From: CAZPXF01 sp964590945
GTDB lineage: Bacteria > Bacillota > Clostridia > Lachnospirales > Lachnospiraceae
Direction: 5' to 3'
Assembly: GCA_964590945.1 (NCBI GenBank)
Contig: CAZPXF010000020.1
Span: 1-28,958, forward strand
DNA: 28,958 nucleotides
Part shown: piece after piece, positions 22,893 to 28,958 of the stretch
Layout: the number at the start of each line of letters is the position of its first letter
How positions within the stretch are numbered: position 1 is the stretch's first letter
Notes under the pieces: model-generated
Databases searched by the model: none
What the model saw: only the letters and a program-made list of their open reading frames with translations
What the model was told of the DNA's origin: nothing
Made by a program: the position numbers and the translations under genes

Positions 22893-23390
22893 GTGAATGA
22901 CAAATTAACGCGGGAGGATATCCGTAAAATGGAAGAGGAGATCGAGCACAGGAAGCTGGTCATCCGGAAGCAGGCGCTGGAGGACGTAAAGGAGGCCCGT
23001 GCGCAGGGAGACTTAAGCGAGAATTTTGAATATAAGGCGGCAAAGCAGTTCAAAAATCAGAATGAAAGCCGGATCCGTTATCTTGAGAGCATGATAAAGA
23101 CAGCGCAGATCATTGAGGATGAGGCGCAGGATGACGAGGTCGGGCTGAATAAAACGGTAGAGCTTTATTTTGAGGATGACGATGAAACCGAAGAGTATAC
23201 GATCGTTACAACGATGCTTGGCAATTCACTGGATGGAAGGATCAGCATTGAATCTCCGATCGGCAAGGCGATATTCGGACATAAGGTTGGAGATACCTGT
23301 CACGTGGAAATTCAAAAAGGCGCGGGATATGATGTGACGATCAAAAGCATCCGGAAATCGGAGGAGGATATTCCGATCCGGAAATTCTGA
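22893..23390 (+). CDS. GreA/GreB-family transcription elongation factor
   Basis: Gre factors insert a coiled coil into the RNA polymerase secondary channel and trigger cleavage of backtracked RNA. The 165-residue protein has an N-terminal coiled coil (about 5-80) with the acidic tip GDLSENFEYKAAK, including Asp40 and Glu43. A C-terminal FKBP-like domain contains SPIGKAIFGHKVGD. The start codon is GTG 22893 behind AGGGGA. I call it GreA-like because of the tip sequence, but the genome may hold another copy. It lies 47 bases after queF without a visible terminator. Confidence 0.92.
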   Translation: MNDKLTREDIRKMEEEIEHRKLVIRKQALEDVKEARAQGDLSENFEYKAAKQFKNQNESRIRYLESMIKTAQIIEDEAQDDEVGLNKTVELYFEDDDETEEYTIVTTMLGNSLDGRISIESPIGKAIFGHKVGDTCHVEIQKGAGYDVTIKSIRKSEEDIPIRKF

Positions 23391-23444
23391 ATATTTGGAA
23401 AAGAAATGGCGAAATATAGTGCATAAGAAGACGGGGATATATAA

Positions 23445-23849
23445 ATGGAGAAGAAACATTATAAAATGAAAGAGGTAGTTCTTAAAATAGCCGACTGGCT
23501 TGAGACGGTCATAGCGATACTTCTTATTATAGCGATCGTTGTGCTTGGGGCAAGGCTTGTCTTTGAAATGACGCATATGGATTTTGTTGAACTGGGATCT
23601 GATTCCATGCAGCATATGCTGGAATATTCCTTCAGCCTTGTGATCGGCATCGAGTTTGTCCGTATGCTGACAAAGCACTCAGTTGGAAGCATTATAGAGA
23701 TCACGTTGTTCTCCATCGCAAGAGGTATGATAGCAGAGCATCAGGACGGCCTTGAAACCATACTCCTGATCTGCGCGCTTCTGATCGCAACCGTTATCCG
23801 CAAGCATTTTCTGCTTCCGGGGGATATGGAAGAGGAAAAAGAAGAATAG
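23445..23849 (+). CDS. PsiE-like small membrane protein
   Basis: This 134-residue protein has four likely membrane helices (about 20-40, 58-73, 80-95 and 103-118), a basic N-terminus and an acidic tail. The pattern and the segment SFSLVIGIEFVRML with a following HSVGSIIEITLFSIARGMI resemble the phosphate-starvation-inducible PsiE family. That family has no known biochemical function. GGGGA precedes ATG 23445. The hairpin after the gene suggests the end of a unit with the Gre-family gene 54 bases upstream. Confidence 0.75.
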   Translation: MEKKHYKMKEVVLKIADWLETVIAILLIIAIVVLGARLVFEMTHMDFVELGSDSMQHMLEYSFSLVIGIEFVRMLTKHSVGSIIEITLFSIARGMIAEHQDGLETILLICALLIATVIRKHFLLPGDMEEEKEE

Positions 23850-23862
23850 ACAATATCATCAG

Positions 23863-23900
23863 AGGAAGTCATATTACATTTATTTTGTATACGGCTTCCT
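23863..23900 (+). terminator. Probable terminator after the PsiE-like gene
   Basis: AGGAAGTC (23863-23870) pairs with GGCTTCCT (23893-23900), including one U-G pair; a short inner TACA/TGTA pairing is possible. The following bases are T-rich but broken by GGC, so the strength is moderate. Confidence 0.5.
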
Positions 23901-23978
23901 TTGGCTGTTTTCAGTCATAAGTATCAACTTCCTTCATATGATAGTAGTAGAATTATCAGAATCGTAGCATAGGAAAAG

Positions 23979-24007
23979 TAGAAAAATGAGAGAATCTATG
24001 TTATATT
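23979..24007 (+). promoter_or_regulatory. Promoter candidate of the YbjQ-family gene
   Basis: TAGAAA (23979-23984) and TATATT (24002-24007) are spaced by 17 bases, and the same -35 variant occurs before the EamA operon. Confidence 0.5.
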
Positions 24008-24030
24008 GAAAAAAGAATGGAGGACGCATT

Positions 24031-24342
24031 ATGATTTTGGTGAATACAGATTATATCAGCGGAAAGGAACTGGAGATGCTTGGCATGGTGCGCGGGACAA
24101 CCGTTCAGACCGTACATGTAGGGAAGGATTTTATGGGCGGCCTCAAGAATCTGGTCGGAGGAGAATTAAATTCCTACACAGAGATGCTCAATACGGCCCG
24201 TGCGATCGCTACAAAGCGTATGTGTGAAGACGCGGAGGCGATGGAAGCGGATGCGGTGATCAATATCCGGTATGCATCCTCCGCGATCGTCCAGGGAGGG
24301 GCGGAGATCCTTGCATACGGAACGGCAGTAAAATTTGTCTAA
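24031..24342 (+). CDS. YbjQ/UPF0145 family protein (putative heavy-metal-binding domain)
   Basis: This is a 103-residue compact protein of the YbjQ family, found widely in bacteria and assumed to form a pentamer. The conserved blocks are present: LGMVRGTTVQT at the start, the mid-section GELNSYTEMLNTARAIATKRM, and DAVINIRYASS near the end. Members are labelled heavy-metal binding, but no function has been firmly shown. GGAGG precedes ATG 24031. It appears to be monocistronic or at most loosely linked to the YmxH-like gene 98 bases downstream. Confidence 0.9.
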   Translation: MILVNTDYISGKELEMLGMVRGTTVQTVHVGKDFMGGLKNLVGGELNSYTEMLNTARAIATKRMCEDAEAMEADAVINIRYASSAIVQGGAEILAYGTAVKFV

Positions 24343-24440
24343 GATAAGATAGACAGGCGGTCGATCCTGACAGCGGCAATTCACTGTATCGCCGGGCGGC
24401 GCATATCATGATGTAAGAACGTATTTCGGAGACAGGTGCG

Positions 24441-24698
24441 GTGCGGTTTTGTGAATTGCGGGAAAAGATCGTTATCAATACAAAAAACGGACGCAATCTT
24501 GGAAAGATCTGCGATCTCAGGATTGACCGGTGCTGCGGAAAGATTCACGCGATCATTGTGCCGGGTCCATACAAGATCTGTTGCCTGTTCGGCAGCAGCT
24601 CGGAATATGTCATTCCGTTTGACTGTATTGTCCGGATCGGGCCGGATGTTGTACTTGTGGATATCTGCGAAGAGAAATTTTTAGTATCAAAAGAATGA
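24441..24698 (+). CDS. YlmC/YmxH-family sporulation protein (PRC-barrel)
   Basis: This 85-residue single PRC-barrel protein resembles the YlmC/YmxH family of spore-forming Firmicutes. The characteristic opening R-F-C-E-L-R-E-K, GKICDLRID and the end IPFDCIVRIGPDVVLVD are visible. The start is GTG 24441, with GGAG about 9 bases upstream. Its role in sporulation is poorly defined. Its presence suggests a spore-forming lineage. nrdR follows after 33 bases. Confidence 0.85.
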   Translation: MRFCELREKIVINTKNGRNLGKICDLRIDRCCGKIHAIIVPGPYKICCLFGSSSEYVIPFDCIVRIGPDVVLVDICEEKFLVSKE

Positions 24699-24731
24699 TC
24701 GGAACTGGAAAGAAGGAGGAACAAAAGAGAT

Positions 24732-25184
24732 ATGAAGTGTCCATATTGCGGCCATTTAAATTCGCGTGTTGTGGATTCAAGGCCGGCAGAAGATGGTAGT
24801 TTTATCAGGCGGAGAAGATCCTGTGATGAGTGCGGCAAGCGTTTCACAACATATGAAAAAGTTGAGACGATTCCGCTGATCGTAATTAAAAAGGATCAAA
24901 CCAGGGAACAATATGACAGGACAAAGATTGAGCGCGGGATTCTCCGGGCGTGTTATAAGAGATCCGTGCCGACTGAGGCGATTCAGTCTGCGATCGATGA
25001 TATTGAGAAGGATATTTTCAAAAAGGAAGACAAGGAGATCCACAGCAGCGACATAGGAGAGGTCGTTATGGAACATCTGAAAGCGATGGATCCGGTAGCA
25101 TATGTCCGGTTTGCCTCCGTATACCGCGAGTTCAAGGATGTGAATACGTTCATGGACGAGCTCCGTCAGGTGCTGGGGCAGTAG
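24732..25184 (+). CDS. nrdR: Transcriptional repressor NrdR
   Basis: NrdR senses ATP/dATP and represses ribonucleotide reductase operons. The 150-residue protein has the zinc ribbon Cys3, Cys6, Cys31 and Cys34 with the arginine-rich IRRRRSC strand, followed by the ATP-cone domain (about 48-138) beginning PLIVIKKDQ. Length is standard. AAGGAGG precedes ATG 24732. It lies 3 bases before truA, so the two are co-translated. I see no paired NrdR boxes in this neighbourhood, so its targets lie elsewhere. Confidence 0.96.
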   Translation: MKCPYCGHLNSRVVDSRPAEDGSFIRRRRSCDECGKRFTTYEKVETIPLIVIKKDQTREQYDRTKIERGILRACYKRSVPTEAIQSAIDDIEKDIFKKEDKEIHSSDIGEVVMEHLKAMDPVAYVRFASVYREFKDVNTFMDELRQVLGQ

Positions 25185-25187
25185 GCT

Positions 25188-25931
25188 ATGCGGACATACA
25201 AGATGAAGATCGCCTATGATGGCGGGCGCTATCAGGGATGGCAAAGGCAGCCGGGTACGGAACTGACTGTACAGACGCAGCTGGAAAAGGCATTGTCTAA
25301 AGAGATCGGATATCCGGTTGAGATACATGCGGCGGGCAGGACGGACGGCGGAGTTCATGCATACGGGCAGACCGCTCATATGAAGGTTGCGGGAAAGCAG
25401 GATGAAAAGAAGCTTTTGCAGTCTGTGAATGCGATCCTTCCGGAAGATATCCGCATTGTAAATATGGAGCTTGTAAAAAACAGCTTCCACAGCAGATATC
25501 AGGCAAAAGGGAAGCGGTATCGTTATTGTATCGATCTGGGGGAAAGACCGGATGTATTCAAACGAAAATACCGGTTTCATTATCCGGGGAAGCTGGATCT
25601 GGATGCGATGAAACGGGCGTCGGAGTACCTGAAAGGGAAACATGATTTTTCCGCATTTACGGATCGGAAAGAAGACGAAAAATCAACGGTGAAATACATT
25701 TATGATGTTGAATTTGATCTGCAGGGAAATGAGCTGTTTCTTAACTTTTACGGAACCGGGTTTCTGTACCATATGGTGCGTATCATAACCGGAACGCTTC
25801 TGGAAGTGGGAGCGGGGCAGCGTTCGCCGGAGAGTGTCCTAAAGGCGCTTGATAGCGGTATCCGTCAGGATGCGGGATTTCTGGCTCCGGCGTTGGGATT
25901 ATTTCTTATGGAGGTCATCTATGAAATTTGA
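25188..25931 (+). CDS. truA: tRNA pseudouridine(38-40) synthase TruA
   Basis: TruA isomerises uridines 38-40 in the anticodon stem. The 247-residue protein has the catalytic Asp53 in AGRTDGGVHA, the N-terminal IAYDGGRYQGWQRQ motif and the C-terminal FLYHMVRIITGTLLEVG block. ATG 25188 follows nrdR after three bases. Its last 11 bases overlap the PHP-domain gene. Confidence 0.96.
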   Translation: MRTYKMKIAYDGGRYQGWQRQPGTELTVQTQLEKALSKEIGYPVEIHAAGRTDGGVHAYGQTAHMKVAGKQDEKKLLQSVNAILPEDIRIVNMELVKNSFHSRYQAKGKRYRYCIDLGERPDVFKRKYRFHYPGKLDLDAMKRASEYLKGKHDFSAFTDRKEDEKSTVKYIYDVEFDLQGNELFLNFYGTGFLYHMVRIITGTLLEVGAGQRSPESVLKALDSGIRQDAGFLAPALGLFLMEVIYEI

Positions 25932-26754
25932 TATGCACTGCCATACGAAGGAAGGTTCCCTCGATGGTCAGGTTTCGATAGAAGATTATATTGTACGGTT
26001 GAAGGAACTGGGGTATGGAGGGATGCTCGTTACAGACCACAATTCCTACAATGGGTATCGATATTGGAAAAAACATATAAAGGATCAGCGGCATACGGAT
26101 TTTACTGTGCTGAAAGGGATCGAGTATGACACGATCGATGCGGGACATATTCTTGTTGTCATGCCGGAGACGTTGAAAATGAATCTTTTGGAGCTCCGCG
26201 GCCTTCCGGCGTCCGTGCTGATCGACAAGGTGCATAAATACGGCGGAATACTCGGCCCGGCGCATCCGTTCGGCGAGAAATATATGAGCTATGCCAATGC
26301 AAAATGCCACCGGAAGCACCCGGAGATCAGTCGTCAGTTTGATTTTTATGAGGCATTCAATTCCTGTGAATCCATGATGGCGAACAAAAAAGCCGCAATG
26401 CTGGCGGAAAGATGTGATGTTCCGGGATTCGGAGGAAGCGATTCGCACCGGCTGGATTGTATTGGCACCGGGTATACAAAGCTGCCGGATGAAATCCGGA
26501 CGGAGTCCGATCTGATCCGTCTTGTGAAGGAAAAGGCGATGGACCAGATCCAGGCGGGCGGAACATTTTACACGGGTACGGCGCGCGAAAAAATGGGACG
26601 GGCGAAGGAACTTCTGAATTTTTCCTTCTGGGTCTATAATAAAGCGGCCGGTTATACCAGGGTCTTTCAGCGGCAGGATGCGCTCTCCCATGAGGAGCGC
26701 TCGGTGCGGCCGGGAGCGCCGGAAAATCCGGAGCTTGTAAAGGATGAATTATAG
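25921..26754 (+). CDS. PHP-domain metal-dependent phosphoesterase
   Basis: This 277-residue protein has a complete PHP metal-site set: His6 and His8 (MHCHT), Asp39-His40 (VTDH), Glu68 (GIEYD), His76, His115 (GPAHPFG), and Asp174 with His176 (GGSDSH). PHP enzymes hydrolyse phosphoesters or phosphoanhydrides with two or three metal ions; the substrate is not predictable here. The C-terminal 80 residues are helical and lack known motifs. GGAGG (25909-25913) sits 7 bases before ATG 25921, inside truA. It ends the nrdR-truA unit. Confidence 0.88.
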   Translation: MKFDMHCHTKEGSLDGQVSIEDYIVRLKELGYGGMLVTDHNSYNGYRYWKKHIKDQRHTDFTVLKGIEYDTIDAGHILVVMPETLKMNLLELRGLPASVLIDKVHKYGGILGPAHPFGEKYMSYANAKCHRKHPEISRQFDFYEAFNSCESMMANKKAAMLAERCDVPGFGGSDSHRLDCIGTGYTKLPDEIRTESDLIRLVKEKAMDQIQAGGTFYTGTAREKMGRAKELLNFSFWVYNKAAGYTRVFQRQDALSHEERSVRPGAPENPELVKDEL

Positions 26755-26786
26755 ATAAATGCAATGGACGTATAGATGAAAGCAAT

Positions 26787-26815
26787 TTTACGAAGCTTCT
26801 TCTCTCTGTTAAAAT
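26787..26815 (+). promoter_or_regulatory. Promoter candidate of the double-cubane reductase gene
   Basis: TTTACG (26787-26792) and TAAAAT (26810-26815) are spaced by 17 bases. The -10 element is embedded in an inverted repeat. Confidence 0.5.
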
Positions 26816-26840
26816 GATATTTAACAGTAACTATCATTTT
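26806..26840 (+). promoter_or_regulatory. Overlapping inverted repeats, candidate operator
   Basis: CTGTTAAA (26806-26813) mirrors TTTAACAG (26820-26827) around 6 bases. A second pair, AAAATGATA (26811-26819) and TATCATTTT (26832-26840), mirrors around 12 bases. They share sequence, so as RNA they would be mutually exclusive. The position over the -10 box suits a repressor. The half-site recalls Rex (TTGTTAA), but the spacing is wrong for the Rex consensus. Confidence 0.5.
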
Positions 26841-26863
26841 CAAAGGGAGAAGGAGTTTTTATT

Positions 26864-28006
26864 ATGGAATTAAAAAAGAATTTGCCGGAAATTTTTGAGG
26901 AGTTTGCAGAAGGTCGCCAGAATGCCTTTTTGGGCGTTAAGAAGGTCAAGGATGCAGGGAAACCGGTTATCGGTATTTTCTGCACATTTTTCCCTCAGGA
27001 GCTGGCGGTAGCCATGGACGCGGCGGTAGTATCTCTGTGCGCATCATCGGATGAAACGATCCCGGATGCGGAGAAGGATCTCCCGAAGAACCTCTGTCCT
27101 TTGATCAAGTCCAGCTATGGATTTGGCAAGACGGATAAATGTCCATTTTTCTATTTTTCAGATATTGTAGTCGGCGAGACAACCTGCGATGGAAAGAAGA
27201 AGATGTATGAATATCTCGGAGAGTTCAAACCAGTGCATGTTATGGAATTGCCGAACCGTCTGAGCGAGGGCGCGATCCAATACTACCGCTCCGAGATCAT
27301 CCGTATGAAGGAAAAGCTGGAAGAGTTCTTCGGCGTTACGATTACAGAGGACGATATCCGCAGAGGCATTCGGGTGAAAAATGCAGAACGCACGGCGATG
27401 AAGAATCTGTACAGTGTTATGAAAGCGGATCCAACGCCGATTACGGGGATGGATCTTCTGAACACATTGATCGGGACGACATTTAATTTTGACCGCGAAT
27501 CGATTCCGGGACAGCTTACTGCTCTTAAGGAGAAGATCGAATCAGAAGGCGTGGTTACGGAGAAAGCGCCTCGTATTCTGATCACCGGATGTCCGATGGG
27601 AGGAGCAACGCTCAAGGTCGTAAAGGCTATCGAGGAAAACGGCGGACGTGTTGTCGGATTCGAGAACTGCTCCGGTGCGAAAGCCGTGGAAGATAATGTA
27701 GATGAGTCCAATCCGGACGTCTACGATGCACTTGCAAGAAAGTATATGAACATCGGATGCTCTGTCATGTCGCCGAACGACAACCGCATCAGGCTTCTGG
27801 ATAAGATGATCGATGAATACAAGGTTGACGGCGTTGTGGATATGATCCTACAGGCCTGTCATACATACAATGTTGAGACGCGCCGCATCAGGAAATTTGT
27901 CAATGAGGAAAAGAATATCCCGTATATCAGCGTGGAGACGGATTTCTCCCAGGCGGACGTCGGACAGCTGACAACAAGACTTGCCGCATTTATTGAAATG
28001 CTGTAA
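26864..28006 (+). CDS. Double-cubane-cluster-type reductase, 2-hydroxyacyl-CoA dehydratase D family
   Basis: This 380-residue protein belongs to the 2-hydroxyacyl-CoA dehydratase subunit family and resembles the double-cubane [8Fe-9S] cluster proteins (YjiM-like). Those catalyse ATP-driven, low-potential reductions together with an activator ATPase. Cysteines suited to cluster binding occur at 40, 59, 78, 93 and 108, with further ones in GCPMGG, FENCSGAK, GCSVMSPNDNR and QACHTYN. GGGAGAAGGAG precedes ATG 26864. No activator gene (YjiL/HgdC type) lies on either side in this window, so the partner must be encoded elsewhere. The substrate is unknown. It stands alone between a structured promoter and a hairpin. 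Confidence 0.85.
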   Translation: MELKKNLPEIFEEFAEGRQNAFLGVKKVKDAGKPVIGIFCTFFPQELAVAMDAAVVSLCASSDETIPDAEKDLPKNLCPLIKSSYGFGKTDKCPFFYFSDIVVGETTCDGKKKMYEYLGEFKPVHVMELPNRLSEGAIQYYRSEIIRMKEKLEEFFGVTITEDDIRRGIRVKNAERTAMKNLYSVMKADPTPITGMDLLNTLIGTTFNFDRESIPGQLTALKEKIESEGVVTEKAPRILITGCPMGGATLKVVKAIEENGGRVVGFENCSGAKAVEDNVDESNPDVYDALARKYMNIGCSVMSPNDNRIRLLDKMIDEYKVDGVVDMILQACHTYNVETRRIRKFVNEEKNIPYISVETDFSQADVGQLTTRLAAFIEML

Positions 28007-28028
28007 TACAATGCTGCCAGGGATTCAA

Positions 28029-28065
28029 GGTCATGCATTTTATGCCTGCATAAATGTGCATGACC
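28029..28065 (+). other. Long inverted repeat between the reductase and SGNH genes
   Basis: GGTCATGCA (28029-28037) pairs with TGCATGACC (28057-28065), and inside it TTTATGC (28039-28045) pairs with GCATAAA (28048-28054). That gives an almost continuous 16-bp stem. No U-run follows on either strand. It may terminate or protect the upstream mRNA 3' end or act as an operator for the next gene. Confidence 0.5.
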
Positions 28066-28088
28066 CTGAATATGGAAGGAGTCTTTAA

Positions 28089-28850
28089 ATGGGAAGTAGA
28101 CAAAGACGCTTTGGCGGGAATGCAGTGAAAAGCAGAATAAGGAAATTCATTTCGTTTGTATTGATTGTTACTTTGTTTATTGGGATAGCCAGCCTGTTTA
28201 CGGATGAAGGGGTAGTTCAGGCAGCCCCTGAAAAACATGTCTGTCTTGTTGGGGATTCCAAACTTATTGGCCTGAAAGGATATGTTTCATCGGCTGATAA
28301 GTACAAATGGTTTTGTACGGTATCGGCGGGGTATAACGATTGGTTTACAAACAAAGGACATTTTAGAAAAAACGGTTATAAGGATTTGTGTACATGGCTA
28401 AAGAAAGCGAATGTAAAGGCCAATGATAATAATATATATATCTGCATGATCATACTTGGATCGAATGATTATGCATGGTACGGAAATTCTGCATCTGCGT
28501 TAAAGAAGAGGGCGCAGATGTATGCAGATGGAATGAACACTCTCGCAAAAAAGTATAAATATGTACAATTTGCCTATGTTGCAAATGCGCCTGTCGGCAA
28601 GTCTTCGATGCAGAAAAAGCTGGATAAATTTCACGGTTATGTGAATAAAGCAATTGTCAAAAAGAAAAGAGAAAACTTAAGTTATTTTGATCCACACGCC
28701 GGTTTTAAAAAGCTTATTAAGAAAAACTGCTTCAAATATCTGGCAGGCGACAGAGTGCATTATACGCAGTCGGGAAATAAGGTTCTATGGAAGAGTATAC
28801 AGACGGTTATGAAACAAGTTGGAGATCAGAAGTCTTCAAAAGCAAAATAG
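28089..28850 (+). CDS. Secreted SGNH/GDSL-type hydrolase
   Basis: This 253-residue exported protein has a signal peptide with a basic N-region, a hydrophobic core at about 20-37 and a probable cleavage after VQA near residue 45. The SGNH hydrolase blocks follow: GDS with nucleophile Ser57, G-S-N-D (Asn126) and D-x2-H (Asp221, His224). It is lysine-rich, as expected of a secreted Firmicute protein. The likely role is an esterase or deacetylase acting on extracellular glycans or lipids; the substrate is unknown. AAGGAG precedes ATG 28089. Base composition is a little more A/T-rich than its neighbours. Confidence 0.8.
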   Translation: MGSRQRRFGGNAVKSRIRKFISFVLIVTLFIGIASLFTDEGVVQAAPEKHVCLVGDSKLIGLKGYVSSADKYKWFCTVSAGYNDWFTNKGHFRKNGYKDLCTWLKKANVKANDNNIYICMIILGSNDYAWYGNSASALKKRAQMYADGMNTLAKKYKYVQFAYVANAPVGKSSMQKKLDKFHGYVNKAIVKKKRENLSYFDPHAGFKKLIKKNCFKYLAGDRVHYTQSGNKVLWKSIQTVMKQVGDQKSSKAK

Positions 28851-28883
28851 TGAAACAGGAATCATTTATTTGGAGGAATAAAA

Positions 28884-28922
28884 ATGCTTAATGCGACAGT
28901 CCCCGCTGCCCTATATCAGTGA
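28884..28922 (+). pseudogene. Very short open frame behind an excellent ribosome binding site, probable interrupted gene start
   Basis: GGAGG (28872-28876) lies 7 bases before ATG 28884, but the frame stops at TGA after 12 codons (MLNATVPAALYQ). The quality of the initiation site compared with the tiny product suggests that a real gene was cut by an insertion or frameshift near 28890. A genuine leader peptide is the alternative. Confidence 0.35.
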
Positions 28923-28958
28923 ATAGCCGAGTTTTAAGATGGAGTTCCAGTCACTTTT
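28911..28958 (-). CDS. Possible C-terminus of a minus-strand protein running off the window (partial)
   Basis: Reading leftward from the window edge, 15 codons are open to TAG (28913-28911), giving KSDWNSILKLGYSLI. The composition is protein-like and would suit a transposase tail, but 15 residues cannot prove it. It overlaps the short plus-strand frame, which fits an inserted element in opposite orientation. Confidence 0.3.
   Translation of the reverse strand, partial: KSDWNSILKLGYSLI

Noticed and set aside
26806..26827. Canonical Rex operator
   Set aside because: The half-sites resemble TTGTTAA/TTAACAA, but the centre is 8 bases rather than 4 in that alignment, so it is listed only as an unassigned inverted repeat.
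1..28958. CRISPR array, tRNA or rRNA genes, or a complete insertion sequence
   Set aside because: I found no direct-repeat/spacer series, no cloverleaf or rRNA segment, and no complete transposase gene anywhere in the window.

Overview
The window looks like chromosomal DNA of an anaerobic Firmicute, most likely a Lachnospiraceae-type Clostridium relative. The reasons are strong AGGAGG-type ribosome binding sites, TTGACA/TATAAT promoters with 17-bp spacers, a YlmC/YmxH-type sporulation protein, unimodular QueF, a RibU-type ECF transporter subunit, and oxygen-sensitive Fe-S enzymes such as a siroheme sulfite/nitrite reductase and a double-cubane-type reductase. I cannot name a species. Nearly all of it is coding, mostly on the + strand. 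purC is the only complete gene I place on the minus strand. Base and codon use look uniform, with no obvious large island.

Layout. 3-74: tail of an unknown gene. 133-4123: an operon with its own promoter encoding an aldo/keto reductase, a beta-lactamase-fold serine hydrolase and a GH32-like glycosidase, probably one small sugar-conjugate pathway. 4202-5065 (minus): purC, convergent with that operon across a symmetrical hairpin. 5214-6970: a stand-alone AAA-ATPase/PD-(D/E)XK protein with a near-consensus promoter. 7054-12604: a siroheme operon with ferredoxin-type sulfite/nitrite reductase, precorrin-2 dehydrogenase, HemB and a single chain fusing HemC, CobA (SUMT) and HemD. 12630-13220: an RpiB/LacAB-family protein lacking both usual histidines, with promoter and terminator. 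13225-13311 (minus): a zinc-ribbon fragment resembling the end of MscL. 13338-16926: EamA transporter, TrmO, RecQ. 16911-19691: RibU-like S component, ornithine cyclodeaminase-family protein, MnmA. 19754-22845: promoter, preQ1-I riboswitch, terminator and the complete GTP-to-preQ1 operon queD-queE-folE-queC-queF. 22893-23849: GreA-family factor and PsiE-like membrane protein. 24031-26754: YbjQ, YmxH, NrdR, TruA and a PHP phosphoesterase. 26864-28006: double-cubane-type reductase behind an inverted-repeat operator candidate. 28089-28850: secreted SGNH hydrolase. The last 100 bases hold an aborted gene start and an opposing open frame, possibly the edge of a mobile element.

Functional themes. 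The HemB-C-CobA-HemD and precorrin-2 dehydrogenase set makes sirohydrochlorin from 5-aminolevulinate, and the product feeds the adjacent siroheme enzyme. ALA synthesis genes and a chelatase are not here. tRNA modification is over-represented (TrmO, MnmA, four Que enzymes plus FolE, TruA). I see no clearly new multi-gene system. The least ordinary items are the HemC-CobA-HemD fusion, the histidine-less RpiB homologue, the riboswitch with a readable antiterminator, the inverted repeat over the double-cubane promoter, the glycosidase/serine hydrolase operon and the orphan ATPase-nuclease.
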